DNA of 64,000 bases from Adineta vaga (taxonomy: Eukaryota; Rotifera). Position 1 is the first letter of the stretch. Each line of letters starts with the position of its first letter. A program made the position numbers and the translations under genes. The notes beneath the pieces were generated by a model. That model had not been told where the DNA came from. It made no database searches and was given only the letters and a program-made list of their open reading frames with translations. The DNA is taken from contig CP075492.1 in the NCBI GenBank assembly GCA_021613535.1, forward strand, positions 4,402,001 through 4,466,000, given 5' to 3'. Shown here in pieces: positions 24,651 to 41,543 of this stretch.

Positions 24651-25721
24651 TTATTTTTCTGTTACTAATTCTTCACTTAATTTCCATAGACGTTCGGCGG
24701 CATCCATATCGATTGCATGTGGTCCCATTCCCCAAAATTGTTTTGAATCTAAATTAACTCCTTGACTTATAGCACAATTCTCTAAATATTCTCCACCATG
24801 ATTATCCAGTTCAGGTGCTAATGCTGCATAGACACTTGTCGATGCACCTTGTTCAACATTTTTAAATCTGTCAACTAAACTACCATCTTCTTTAAACCAA
24901 CCCATTGCTTGTTGTTCTTCAACTGGTATATATTTGACTAAATTTGTCATTATACCACCTGGATGTAAAGCATATGCTTGAATACCTTCTGATGAATATA
25001 GTTTATTGAATTGTTTAGCAAAAAGAATATTTGCTGTTTTGCTTTGACCATAAGCAACCCATTTATCATAGTTTTTTTCCCAATTAATATCATCCCAATT
25101 GATACCACCACGTCGATTTGCAATTGAACTAACAACAACAAGACGTGATGGTTTACCTGATTTCAATTCAGGAACAAGACTTGTCGCTAGTAGAAAATGA
25201 GCAAGATGATTCACACCAAATTGTGTTTCAAATCCATCGACTGTTTTCGAATATGGACAAGCCATAATTCCAGCATTACCTATCAGAAAGATTAATTAAA
25301 GATTAGATTATTAATTGAAATATATCAACTTACAAATAAGAATATTTATAGTTAAATTACGTGCTCGAAATTGCTTAACAAAATTCCTAACTGATTGAAG
25401 TGAATTCAAATCGAGTTCCATGACTTCAATTTTATCATTGCCTGTTGTCTTTTTTAAATCTTCTACTACTTCTGCACCTTTATTCATATCTCGTGCTGTA
25501 ATAATAACATGTGCATTTGCTGTTGCTAATGCTCGTGCAGTTTCAACGCCAATACCTTGGAAAAATGAAAAGAAAAACACGATTTGTGCAATATTTTCTC
25601 ATTCAAATCATCTACCTGATGTACCACCAGTAATTAGAACAAGTTTTCCATCAAGATTTGCATTTAATCCTTTTACAACTTCTAGTGCAGTCGATTTAGC
25701 ATGAAAATTTGTTGTAGTCAT
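24651..25721 (-). CDS. Short-chain dehydrogenase/reductase, retinol dehydrogenase/WWOX-like
   Basis: Three exons (25721-25616, 25555-25334, 25279-24651) total 957 bp, 318 aa. Classical SDR motifs in order: cofactor loop TGGTSGIG split by intron 1, ITARDMNKG after beta-2 (an Arg that favours NADP(H)), ELDLNSLQSV, NILICNAGIM (NAG), VVSSIANRR with the catalytic Ser region, and YGQSK (Tyr-x3-Lys catalytic pair). Then ALHPGGIMTNL. Likely oxidises or reduces a hydrophobic alcohol or carbonyl; the substrate cannot be read from the sequence. No TM anchor or signal peptide. Head to head with the SNTX-like/GTPase gene. Confidence 0.92.
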
Positions 25722-26233
25722 CTTGTCGCCAAGTATGGTATGCGTGCCTGTCCGAGTTGTTTTGTAAAAGACTTTCGATGTTAAGATAAGATAAATATAT
25801 TATTTATATATTTATCTGAAATCTTACTCTTTCTTTGTTTGCATTCATATATATATATATAGAGAGAGAGATAAGCAGTAGGCTTGATAGGATCGTTTAA
25901 AATTCATCTTCTATATTTTTTTAAAACTTGGTTCATTTCGAACTTTCGATTGCCTTTTGTACTATAATATTCGTCATACTGTTTGCCTTTGTTTAACAAT
26001 CTGACAAAATATAATTTCGTTGACTATGAGTAAAGTATTAGATTATTTGACATACATATAAGCATGCGATCAATCTTTGTCGTTCTCTCAAGGTGATTGC
26101 TCCTTGTACTCATGGCTTCACAAACTTTTGAATTATTTAAAGAAAGAAAAAGAAAAAAGTCGATAAATAGAATGCATCCAGATTTCTTCCATTGCATGTA
26201 TTGATTAAAACGTTTTTTTCTTCGACATAAGAA
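25722..26233. promoter_or_regulatory. Divergent promoter region with TA/GA tract, SDR / SNTX-like gene
   Basis: 512 bp between divergent starts. It includes an alternating (AT)7 run at 25847-25860 followed by (AG)5 at 25861-25871. No specific binding site identified. Confidence 0.4.
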
Positions 26234-28856
26234 ATGAATCGTGATATTGGTCGACCAATTTCTCGTCAAGCATTAGGACGAACAGCTTTTCTTGGTTCAC
26301 TTTATGATGCTACAACAGATGAATTTTGTGAACGTGTTATTGTTAATGAAGACATTCCAGCAATTGCAATTCGACAATTAGATGAAAATCATGGTCATTC
26401 TTCTTATGAATTTGATACAGATGTGTCGAAAAAATTAAAAAAATTAAATGTCGATGCTTCATTAAGTCTTAGTATTCTTGGTGGTCTAGTAAAAAGCGTG
26501 GGAGCAAGTAGTAATTATTTATATACACGAGATAAAACCAGTCAACAGGTTGAAGCTACATTCATTCATCGAACAATTACACGAACAGAATCTTTAAATG
26601 TTTCACATAAAGAATTGAAAGAACGTGTTGAACCAACTGCATTACGACATAAAAATGCTACACATGTAGTTACATCAATTCGATGGGGTGCTGATGTTTT
26701 TGCTCAATTTGAAGCAAAGAGTACAACAACAGAATCTAAACATGTAGCAAAAGCTGGATTAAAACTTGAATTAAATAAATTATTAAGCAAATTTATTTCT
26801 GTGAATCCAAATAATTCAATTGCTACACCTCTTGAAGCTCTGAATTCTGTTCCTGCGACGACGACATCAACAGCCAACAGCAGTACTCCAGCTGCACCTA
26901 CAGCTCAAATTGATAATGGAACGAGTAAATATTCATCCGTATCTCTTTTGATTACTATTTCTCTACATTATCTGTAGGTACACCACAAATATCATTTGAA
27001 AGTTCATCAACTACTACAAAATTCAATTATAAAATCACTCTATTTGGTGATATAATTCCAACAAATTGTCCAAAAAACATCGAAGAATTGACTGCAATGC
27101 TTCCAAGTATTACAACTGGTTTACAGAAAACGAATGGTGGTAAAGGACGTCCACTTGAATATATTATGTTACCAATCATAGAACTTGCGGAAATCCTTGG
27201 TCAAGAAATCATTTCCGATCGAATCTTTCGAGCCATAGAAGAAAATGTGGTACACGAAATTGAAACAATCTTTGATGAATGTAATCATTTACGAACCGTT
27301 GCTCATACATTAAATATATCGATTCAAAAAGCAGAAGATTTCTTTCTTGAAGAAGAAATGAATGAAATTAGTTCACAATATCAAACGATGTGTCATTTTA
27401 CACGAGATATTCGTGATCGAATTGGAAAAATGTTAGTTCGTGTTCGAAGTACTCATGCTCAATCATCGGAACTCGATCAATTATTGGTTGAAATTGAATC
27501 TCAAATGGCAACACAACGTGCAAAAACGAAACAATTGGAACGGAGTGATTTACATGAAAAATTAAAATTTATATGCGAACTTCGAGATAAAGAAGCTTGC
27601 TATTCGAGAACCTGAGTCACTCTTATTAATACAAAATATTCATCCTAAACATCAATTAATTGTATTGTATACAAGCAATGAACTTCGAACCAGTTCAAGA
27701 GATAACTGGATAACTGTTTATTTTAATTTTATTCGTCAAATTGAAGCAAATACGGAAGCACATGCTCGATTATTATTTTGTTATTTTGATTATGATTTAC
27801 ATCCAAATTTTCAACCACAATGTAAAAAACTGGAAGTACGAGAATATATTGGCGCCCCAATTATTACTCCCACATCTCGTATTAAACCACCTCTTCTCAA
27901 ATATATAGAAAGTAATGGTGGAGGAATTGATTCTTTGGTAAGTTGAATGTTAATATTATGACATTAAAATTCTCTTTCAGTTCAAAAGTGTTAATAGCAC
28001 TGCAACAGAATATATCGTTCAATGGCATCGAGATGCTAAGATACGTTTAGATGAAATGTTTGCAAAATCGAACAGTCGTATTCTAACATCATATGCTCCG
28101 TCATTAGCAACACGAAATGAAGTATTTGAAAAATTACGACGAAATCAAAGGAATATTTTATTGATTGGACGATCACGTACGGGAAAATCGACATTAAAAC
28201 ATATTCTAGTTGATCCAACATGGCTCCCTAATTCAATAAAACCATATTCTCAAACAGAATTTCCTTTATTTGATCAATATAGTGTCAAAGGAACGGATTT
28301 TCTCATTAATTTTATTGATACACCAGGTCTCTTTCAACGTACATCAAGTTCATCATCTTTACCAGATAATACAACATTAATACAATTAATCGATGGATAT
28401 ATTCGTTCGAAAGTTACACAACTTCATTTTATTTGTTTTTGTGTCTCAAGTGAAACGAAAGTCAATACAGAAGATCTTCATACAGTTCAAACAATTTTCG
28501 ATTTTCTCGGTCCTGAAATACGTAAAAATTCTTGTCTTATTCTAACAAATTGTGAATCAAAAACTGAACGAGAATTAGAAACAATATGTAAAGATATGCA
28601 AACAAATCTTGATTGGAAAGTTCTTTCATCACAAATGAAACAAGGTCTATTTTTCACTGGATCAATTCATCAAGATGATTGGATTGATGCATCACAATCA
28701 ATTTATCAACAATTTGAAAATGTTTGTCAATATCGAAATAAACTTTTAAATCTTTTTATTAATGCAGATGTTAAACCATTTGATTTAACATCGAATATAA
28801 TCGGACGAAAAATTAAAGAAGAAATTGATTTAAGAGGAAAAGCTAAGAATAAATAA
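26234..28856 (+). CDS. SNTX-like N-terminal region fused to an AIG1/GIMAP-like GTPase, with a frame break
   Basis: Exons 26234-26924, 26978-27937 and 27981-28856 sum to 2527 bp, one base over a multiple of three. The N-terminus (ALGRTAFLGSLYDATTDEF, repeated Ser/Lys-rich strands) resembles the first domain of stonustoxin-like (SNTX/neoverrucotoxin) proteins; such domains also occur in non-toxic animal proteins. A helical middle follows, then a C-terminal P-loop GTPase: GRSRTGKST (G1), NFIDTPGLF (G3) and TNCES at the G4 position. In exon 2 the frame runs into TGA at 27613-27615 while the same protein continues in the next frame from about 27599, so a +1 base shift lies near 27590-27600. No signal peptide; probably intracellular, perhaps immune-related by analogy to GIMAPs. 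Confidence 0.68.
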
Positions 28857-30105
28857 AACGAGAATCAATTTTCCATAATTGTGTTCATTATAATTTTCAT
28901 AGATTTATGAATAAATATCGAATATATATATATGTTTGCGTCTTTTCATTGTGATCATCGTATTGGATCGAGACAAATCCAGAAACTGTTGATAAAAATA
29001 CCTAATAACATATCATATAGTACATTTCTTTATAGCATAACGACATCTTTTGTTTTATCTTATTACCATATCATATATACAGAATAATTTGAAAATATAT
29101 TCAAGTAGTCTATTGAAAAAGAGTATGAAAGTATACAAAAGATATGAAATCAAATAATATCTACCATTTTAATCTGAAACCGTTCGTTATTCTGTTTTTC
29201 GTTATTATCTCGTTCAAATTTAGTCGATTAAGATTGAAAAACAGTGAAAATATATTGATTTTCTATTGATTCTCTGGAACGAGCAATCCAATTTTTTGCT
29301 CTCGAAACTTTCTATATTTTAGATTTTACCGTCATATTAATGCGCACGTCACATACGATTGAAATAAATTACACCTGAGAAAGCATGGTCGCAAATTATG
29401 ATTATTCTTTCATGCGTATATACACCACACCAGTTTTTTGATTGTTTTGAATCGAAATAGGTATTCAAGATGCATATTGTTTCAACTTTTTTGTACACTC
29501 TTAGTTATTTCATCAATACATTGGATTAGGATAGATGGTAGAAATTTGATAATATGTCTTTATTGTTTTCTTACGGAGATAGGATGAAAATGGCGTCTAA
29601 GAACGCCCTCTCTCTTTCGCTTTATGAGATTATCTTTGATTTATTTTCGAAACTTTTAGTAATTTCTCGAAAATTTCTTTTTCGTAGGAAAGCTTCTTTT
29701 ACTCTGTCGATTGTATGTTCATTCATGGAACAAATTTCGTTCTGTTCACATTCCAAACACAACGCGAATATGCTTAAGTAACCGTGACTAGGTATTTTTC
29801 GTAGTTCTGCTAATTTACTTGAAAACAAACAAAATTTTTCTATTCAAAACACTGTTATTAGATTTAAGCTATCTTTTTCCAATGTTTTTTCACTCAGAAA
29901 ACATCGAAAAAAGTCGAGCGGCGCTAGTTTACATCTTCTATCTAGTGCTCCAATCAGATAAAATACGAGTAGAGACGAGGAGATGTGACTCATTCTATTA
30001 AGAAATAAATTGAACAAACGAACGAAAAAAAAATGAATGAATATAAACATCTGATTATCATTGATTTCCAGATGATTTTTGCTTTCAATTAATCAAAATC
30101 TAACT
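28857..30105. other. 1.25 kb intergenic region, SNTX-like 3' flank and MSK 5' flank
   Basis: AT-rich. ORFs on both strands at 29554-30050 overlap each other and show no domain. No feature beyond ordinary flanking DNA seen. Confidence 0.5.
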
Positions 30106-34188
<4,083 letters not shown>

Positions 34189-34248
34189 TTCTTCTATAAT
34201 TTATTCCTTTACTGCATCTTCCTCACAAACATATATTTCCTTTCTCAA

Positions 34249-34291
<43 letters not shown>

Positions 34292-34921
34292 CGTCAGTGC
34301 TTGTGTTTATTTCTCTCCTGTTCGCCTTCATTGTTGTTGTTGTTGTTTTTTGTTTTTCTTCTTGGTTGGGAAAGATCAATTCACTATTGTATGTCCATGT
34401 GCCTCTCGTTTTTTTCTTCTCTTCATATTTTCTTCTTTTTTCTTTTTGTAACAATCACTACGGATGATGGATTTTGTGAAAGAAATCTCTGTTTATGCAG
34501 ACATTTTTCAAAAATAGTTCTTCTCGATAAACAGAATAACATCAAAATATTTATAATATCAAAAACATGAAAGTTCCTAGTCAAATAGAATGTCAGTCAT
34601 GCGTACATTTTTTTAACAGATATTTTGTAGTCAATCAAGATATAAACTCATTATAAACATATGATGTACCTGATATCCTGATATTTATGTCACATACTTC
34701 CATGTTTTATACTTTCTCATACATTAAAGAAATATTTCATTAGAAAGAAGAGTCGATTACAATGACAAAAGCATTTTTATTTCGAATAGAATAAATATCA
34801 ATTCAGAACAATGATATATGACATTACTATTTATATACATAGACTATAAATCACTGGATAATTATTTATTATTCTCGAAAATAACAAAGTAAGTGATCAA
34901 TGTAAAGATAGAAGAAAAGAT
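34189..34921. other. Convergent 3' flanks of MSK and TLK with (ATT)n microsatellite
   Basis: 733 bp between two convergent stop codons. It carries the ATT repeat at 34251-34290 and CT-rich stretches to about 34450. ORFs here are repeat artefacts. Confidence 0.6.
34251..34290. repeat. (ATT)13 microsatellite
   Basis: Near-perfect ATT run about 60 bp after the MSK stop codon, probably in its 3' UTR. Confidence 0.9.
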
Positions 34922-37735
34922 CTATTTCGAACGACAACACGTTGTTGATAATGATGGCAACCGTTTTGACGAGGATGATGAAGATTTTAAATATTGATCG
35001 TCACTTAATTGTAAAACATCCGGACGATCTTGAACTTTATAAGTTAAACAACGACGAATAAATCCTTTTGCTTCATTAGAAACTTGAGGTCGAACAGGAA
35101 ATTGAACTTCTTTAGCATTTAAAATAATCTGATTTTCCAAGACAGCTGCTTGAGATAAATTATGACCATATGGTTTTCGACCATATAAACATTGATAGAA
35201 AATACCTAAATACAACTAATTACATTAATCTTTAATGATTAGAAATGCAACTTACAACCAACACTCCAGACATCAACTTTCGATGAGATCTTCGGTGGAT
35301 TTAGACCTTGAACGAATACTTCTGGTGGTAAATACCAATAAGTACCCGCACCTATAACAATACGAAAAAAACCTACGAATGAATCCAATAAAATTCACAT
35401 TTTCACCTTGTGATGAAAGGTCCATTCCATCTTCATCAAATACATCTTCGTGCATCTGTTTGGATAAACCAAAATCAGTTATTTTGATTTCACAACTATG
35501 ATCATCTGTTCCTAATAGAACATTGCCTGGCTTTAAATCATAATGAATCTAAATAGTAATCAATAAACATGAATCGAATATATATATCAATGAAATAACA
35601 AACCACAGGTGGTTTTATCTCAACATTGAGATATTTTAATGCATTAATAATTTGTATGATAATTAAACGTGCTTCTTTTTCTGGTAGAATTTTATTTTGT
35701 TTAAGATAAAAATCCAAATCATTTCCATTACAATATTCCAAAACTGTACAAAATGAATTTGTATCAATTTCAAAAACATCAAATAATTTCACAATTCCTA
35801 AATTAATTATCGATTAATTTTAATTCATTTCAATGATAACAAACTTACTTTTATGTTCAAGATGTTTATGTATATCATATTCACGAAGTGCATGTTTTAT
35901 ATAATTCACTTTCTTTTCATCTTTCCATTCTTTGTTCAATTGATGAATTTTACAAGCTACATAACATTGATTTTCAAGATCAAAAGCACGATGAACTTCA
36001 CTAAAACCACCTTTACCAATTAATGTTAAAAGCAAATATCGATCATGAAGAATATTATTATTATTAAATCGAGAATGATCTTCATAATATAAACGTTTCA
36101 ATTCTCGTATATGAATATTTCGTTGTCGATCAAGATTTTCTAAATCTTGTACTAAATCATTTTCTTCACGTTTTAGTGTTAATTGTCGGAGACGAAGAAC
36201 TTCATCATATTCATACCAATCTTGTAAAGTCATTGGAGATGTTGAACAAGGTGACAATAAGGATGATGATGATGAAGATGATGAACTACCACTATCATTC
36301 GAATGATCGATAAAAAACGGATTTGGAAAAGAGAATGTCGTATTATTTGTAAGTGGAATTGATTTTTGTGAACTAGAAAACAAATGCAAATAAGTGAGTG
36401 GATGTTGGTGGAAGGAGTAGAAAAACGTTTGAAATGACTTCCGTTGTATGTCGGATAACCTTTCGTTCTTTTCTATTGAATATTATACATAATTTATGTG
36501 TAATACTATGCTTTTAAATAGATTTTTGTATGATTTTAATAACTAATTATATGCAATTATATGGTAAGTATTTCTGATGATTAGAAAAGATTGCTTTTTA
36601 TATAAAGTTTTTCTTTCAACTATCCAGTATTTCTTTTTTAAACAAAGAAATTTTACTTTGTTAATATATTAATTGTTAAATTTTTCTTCATTCTTTTTGT
36701 ACTTGTTGAAGATATATTCATATCTGAAGAATTTGAACCACTATATTTTGTCTCGTCAAATATGGAATGTTGTTGTTGTTGTAAGAATACTTTCTTCTTT
36801 GCTAAATCTTTTCGATCTTTATTGAGAGTTTTTCTTGTTCGTACTAATTGTTCTTGTGCACGTTTTTTTTCTTGAAATTCTATTCCATCATTCCATTGTT
36901 CAGTAAATGACATGCCATGTCGTTGAGTAATAAATTGTCCAAGACGTAAACGATTTTCCATTGCTGTTTGTCGTATTTGTTTTTTTTCTAGTCGAGATTG
37001 ATCAATAAGTAATGAACGTGTTATAGTTAAACAACGTTTTATTGTGTCCATCGTGTTTTCATATTGACATTGAATGTCAATTGTTGTTCGACGTAATTCA
37101 TTAATTTGTACAATTAATTGATTTTGTTCATTTAGTATATCTTGATGGCTAGATGTAAATGAAGATATAGGATCAGTTTGAATCGATTTACTATTATGAT
37201 TGATTAACTTCACAATTGATTCGTTGGACGGTATTGAAGGTGAAAAGAACATGGTAAGAGACGGGGATCGTTTTGCTGGTATTGAAGGTGTAGAAAGTAC
37301 TTGTTTACGTTTACGACATGATAGATTATTGAATGGATGAAATGAAGAATTCATATTTGATTGAGATAAAATCGGATCAAATGATGTTGAAGATAATAGT
37401 CCTGTTAAGATGATATCTGATGATTTCATTTTTTCATCTCTTAAAGAGAAAAACAAAAAATGTTTGTCAGAAGATTCTTGTTCTATGAACACTTTTATTT
37501 TTTTTTCATTGTCAAGTATATGATTACTTCGAAGGTTAAAGCAAAAGTTAAGTACATACTTCGAATAAGTGGCTAGGGTCTGTTCATTTTGTTGTAAATA
37601 TGTCATTGGTATTGATTTGCTTGGTAGATGAAATACGTGATAATTATCTTGATGCTGTTTACAAAGAGCAGGAATATTTGAAGAGGATCTTATTCTCCAA
37701 TGAAGAAGTTCAGATTGAAATTCAGAATTAGTCAT
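34922..37735 (-). CDS. TLK: Tousled-like kinase
   Basis: Exon 1 (37735-36657) encodes the N-terminal regulatory part with coiled coils and the TLK signature [20 protein letters not shown], then QWNDGIEF. It joins in phase across a 277-bp intron (acceptor before 36379) to a Ser-rich stretch, a second coiled coil ([20 protein letters not shown]) and the kinase: [101 protein letters not shown] instead of HRDLKPEN is typical of TLKs. TLKs phosphorylate the histone chaperone ASF1 during S phase. An acceptor just 5' of the ATG (about 37745) suggests a 5' UTR exon. Tail to tail with MSK. Confidence 0.93.
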
Positions 37736-39646
37736 CTCAATAACAGTCAACTAGAAAAGAAAAAAGAAAATAGACAAGGTCATTAGAAATTATTATCAAT
37801 GTCTATAAAAGACTAAATAATAAAAATATTTGGAGAGAAGATCATATGTGAGAAAAAGAAAAAAGGAAAGAAAGAAAGAGAAAATATGTAAAAATCATAT
37901 GATAGATGTTTGTTTGTCTGTCGCAATGAGACAGAACACAACAAATGTAAGAAAACGTGAGAAAAACAATAATTATAAGAACACAAGGGCAACGGCATGT
38001 AAACCAGTCTGTAAATACATATACAAAAAACGAGAAACGTCATCGTCAATAAACACGACTGCTGTTCTGATGGGTAAAAAACCGATGGGGCGAAGGGTGA
38101 ATGATGAATAAGCGACGTATCGAGAAAAAAACGTAAAAATAGAGAAAAAAAAGACTACTAATGTCTACATTTGATAGTCATGATCATCATCATCATCATC
38201 ATCATAACGATTGCTTCTGTTTATTAGCCAAAAGCATTGAAAGTATCATACGACAATGAAATGTAAACGGAATGTATTTCTAATCGTCACATTGCCAAAC
38301 AAAATGAAAAAAAAACATGCATGGATGTAATCTAGAATACAGCCATGATGAATGTCAGATATCAATCATTTAAAAGGAAAAAAAAGAGCGCACAAGTTTA
38401 TTTTTATACTTATTTGATAATAACCAGTATTAATTCGTACTTAATAAACCTATATAAATGTGGAAAAAAATGACTCCATCGTTTTCTTTACAACGGATAA
38501 CTGCAGTTTAATAAATCGACTTTGAGTACTTTCATTATGAGAACTTAAGAACTATTTATAACATATAGTGACCTGTGTTTTAAATTTTCATGATTCATTA
38601 AACAATATGATCTAATTGAAATATTCTTCATGCGACGATCGTGAAAGTTTTGATCTGAACAAGAAATTAGAAATGACAATTTTGAAATACACTGGATCTT
38701 CAGCATTCATGACATTTGATGATTAAAACGGATGTGTAATCCCATATAGACTAATGCGATACAAATTGAGAGCCTTTGTTTATATTATCATCAAAACTAA
38801 AAGGAAATTTAACTGTTAGAGCAAATGACTAGTGTTTTTTTTATTAATCTTCTTATCTGTTAACTAAATCCATTGAATATCACAATCATTTTAAAAAGAG
38901 ATCCTACGTCATTCAACTAGACTTCGTTCCTGACTAAATTTGATCCCATCTGTTTAAAACTTTTATTAGACATATCAGATGCTATTTTAATAAAGATAAT
39001 ATTATTTGATTGAACTTTATTATATCAAAAAAGATAAGAGAAAGAAAATAATATGATTATTCTATTTTAAAAATCTCTTTACAATGTAAAAAAAAGAAAG
39101 AAAGAAACTGATCTTCTCATCTTGAACTATAAAAACTAATATTTCATCCTTGAAAACAAAAAAGGATTAGTTTTAATAAAAGAAGAGTAAAATATATCTA
39201 CCTAGTTTTATCCGAATAAACGTCATTCTATTCCGTACTTATTCATTAATTCGACATATCATCTTGTCTTTCATGTCACGAGACATACATCATCGTAGCA
39301 CTTACATAGATTAAAATGAACCGTTTCAACTAACTAAAATATTATTACATATTAATTGAAAAAGAAAAATTGTAACTTTATAAACCACTGCGTATAGTCT
39401 CAATCTTGATTTGCATAATCATATAAAAGATGGATAACCTGAATATGTAAGAATTGATAAGACATGACATGATGTATGTGTATAAATATAGCACAGAAGG
39501 AGAAGAAGAAGTAAATCTTTATCTACGAAAGAACTTTTCATTTTGTTAACTATCTTCATTGGTTAAAAGAGTCTACCAATGTTAATCAACCAGTTGAATC
39601 AAACAATATGTTTCTCTTCTTCTTTTTCTTTTTTAAATTTATCATC
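37736..39646. other. 1.9 kb intergenic region, divergent TLK / V-ATPase F flanks
   Basis: Low-complexity A/T DNA with a (CAT)n run at 38184-38206 and poly-purine stretches (37850-37890, 39095-39115). The ORFs at 37813-38111 on both strands follow these purine tracts. No gene seen. Confidence 0.55.
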
Positions 39647-40286
39647 ATGACGAGTAGTAATGCTGTTCCATCACTGTTCGGTGGGAAAAGCAAATTAATA
39701 GCTGTCATTGGTGATGAAGTGAGTGACAGAAAGAATTAACGTTCATATAATTCAGTTTTGTTTCTATCAATAGGATACTGTAACTGGATTTTTATTAGGT
39801 GGAATCGGTGAAATTAATGCTAAAACACGAAAACCAAATTTTTTGATTGTTGATAAAAGTTTGTATAAAAAAATGTGATTTAATTATTTTCGAGTACATT
39901 GTTTTTTTCTTAGATACCAAACTTATGGATATTGAAGAAGCATTTAAGAATTTTCTTACTCGAGATGATATTGGAATTATTCTTATTAGTCAATATGTAA
40001 GATAGTTTGTCTTAGATAATAATAATTATAAATGAATGAGAAAAATATCTTTTTTTATTATTTCAAGATTGCAGAAATGATTCGTGGATTGGTTGATGGT
40101 CATGACAAATCTGTGCCTGCTATTTTAGAAATTCCAAGTAAAGAACATCCATATGATGCTTCCAAAGATTCAATTTTACGACGTGCTCGGGTAAGGAACA
40201 TTTTGTTAGTGAAAAAAGATTAAGAAACTAAACTTTGAAATATCTATTGTATTTAGGGTATGTTCAGTGCTGATGATTTCAAATAA
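39647..40286 (+). CDS. VATF: V-type proton ATPase subunit F
   Basis: Five exons (39647-39718, 39774-39858, 39914-39996, 40068-40190, 40257-40286) total 393 bp, 130 aa, the normal family length. Conserved blocks: [81 protein letters not shown] and LRRARGMFSADD. It is a V1 central-stalk subunit of the proton pump that acidifies vesicles. An in-frame ATG at 39608 would add a Phe-rich stretch not seen in the family, so 39647 is preferred. Confidence 0.95.
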
Positions 40287-41543
40287 AACTTCTTAATCGA
40301 TTTCTATTTTTTCATTCTGTGATTATGATGATTTATAATAAATATGAACTTGAAAACTAAGATTTATAGAATATTTTATAAAAGAAATAACGACGGATAA
40401 TCAATAAGCTCGAAGGATTATTTTTATTTTCGCTTGACAATCGTAACGTGACATTTAGAACATATTTTTCATTTTATTTTCTAATGTCATATGAGTACAA
40501 TGCAATGTTAAATCGTACGTTCTTTTTTTGTCAATTGTTGAAAGATTTTCTAGACATGATTTGGATTATAACTACGTTTACCACCATTAAGTTCATCTTG
40601 ATCGCGAAATCGTCGTTTGATATAAATGTTGAATCAATAGAATAACAATAAAAAATTAAACGAAACATACACAACTGATTTTCAAGAAAAAAAACAAATC
40701 TTCGGATAGCAGAATTACTTGAGATAGAAGTGTTTATTTAAGATCAAGTATTTTTCATTGCCGATTATAAACAATTTCAGTTGTTTTTGCACTTCAGATG
40801 AAACTAGAAAGGTTAAAGATCTATGTAACTTCTACGTTTGTACATTGATTATATGTTGATGTATGAATAAGACAAACGACGGTCATTGAGTACTGTACAA
40901 TTCCTTAGTAATAACAGAAAGAAATTATTCATTGTAAAGCCGATAAGAAACGCACTCAACGATCTCTTTGATGCTAAAACAGTAAACCTTGATGGAGAAC
41001 CAGAAAAATCATGATCGAGCAAAAAAGTAGTCTTAACGATCATTAATCTGTGTACTTTTCATAAGTAAAAACAAATGATTACTATATTCATACTAAAACA
41101 TTATTCGACAAAAGCTAAATGCACAATTGCTGTTTACTTTTACTGAATTTTCTTCGTATCGATTGTATTTTGCACTGAATTCTATTGCAAGAAAAATAAA
41201 AAAAACATCATTATTGTAACATTGAAAACAGAAATAATTCAACAGTTGAAAAAGATAACTATTAAGTTACGTGCAAGATGTTTGTTAACAATCATTCTCA
41301 ATTTTCAAAATTTACTGTAGTCTATTCTATGGTTTTTGAAAGGAGAGGTTGTGCTCGTATGAAAATGAATAACAATATCGACGAATAGTAAACCTTTTCT
41401 TTCGTTCTTTTGGACAAAACATATACCAACCTGACTAAGAAAGAAAAACGAGTTAAACACAAATATAATTTATTTTTATTACTATTCGTTTGCATCATAC
41501 TATGACATACTGTCACCAGTGAAAACGTTTTTTCAATACAAAA
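40287..41543. other. 1.26 kb intergenic region, V-ATPase F 3' flank and P450 5' flank
   Basis: AT-rich; the short ORFs at 40448, 40849 and 41322 are not protein-like. No repeats or RNA genes recognised. Confidence 0.5.

Noticed and set aside
36390-37735. Separate gene for the coiled-coil ORF upstream of TLK
   Set aside because: It carries the TLK regulatory signature and splices in phase to the kinase part, so it is one gene.
39608-39646. Upstream in-frame ATG for V-ATPase subunit F
   Set aside because: It would add a Phe-rich stretch from a pyrimidine tract absent in the family; the 39647 start gives the normal length.
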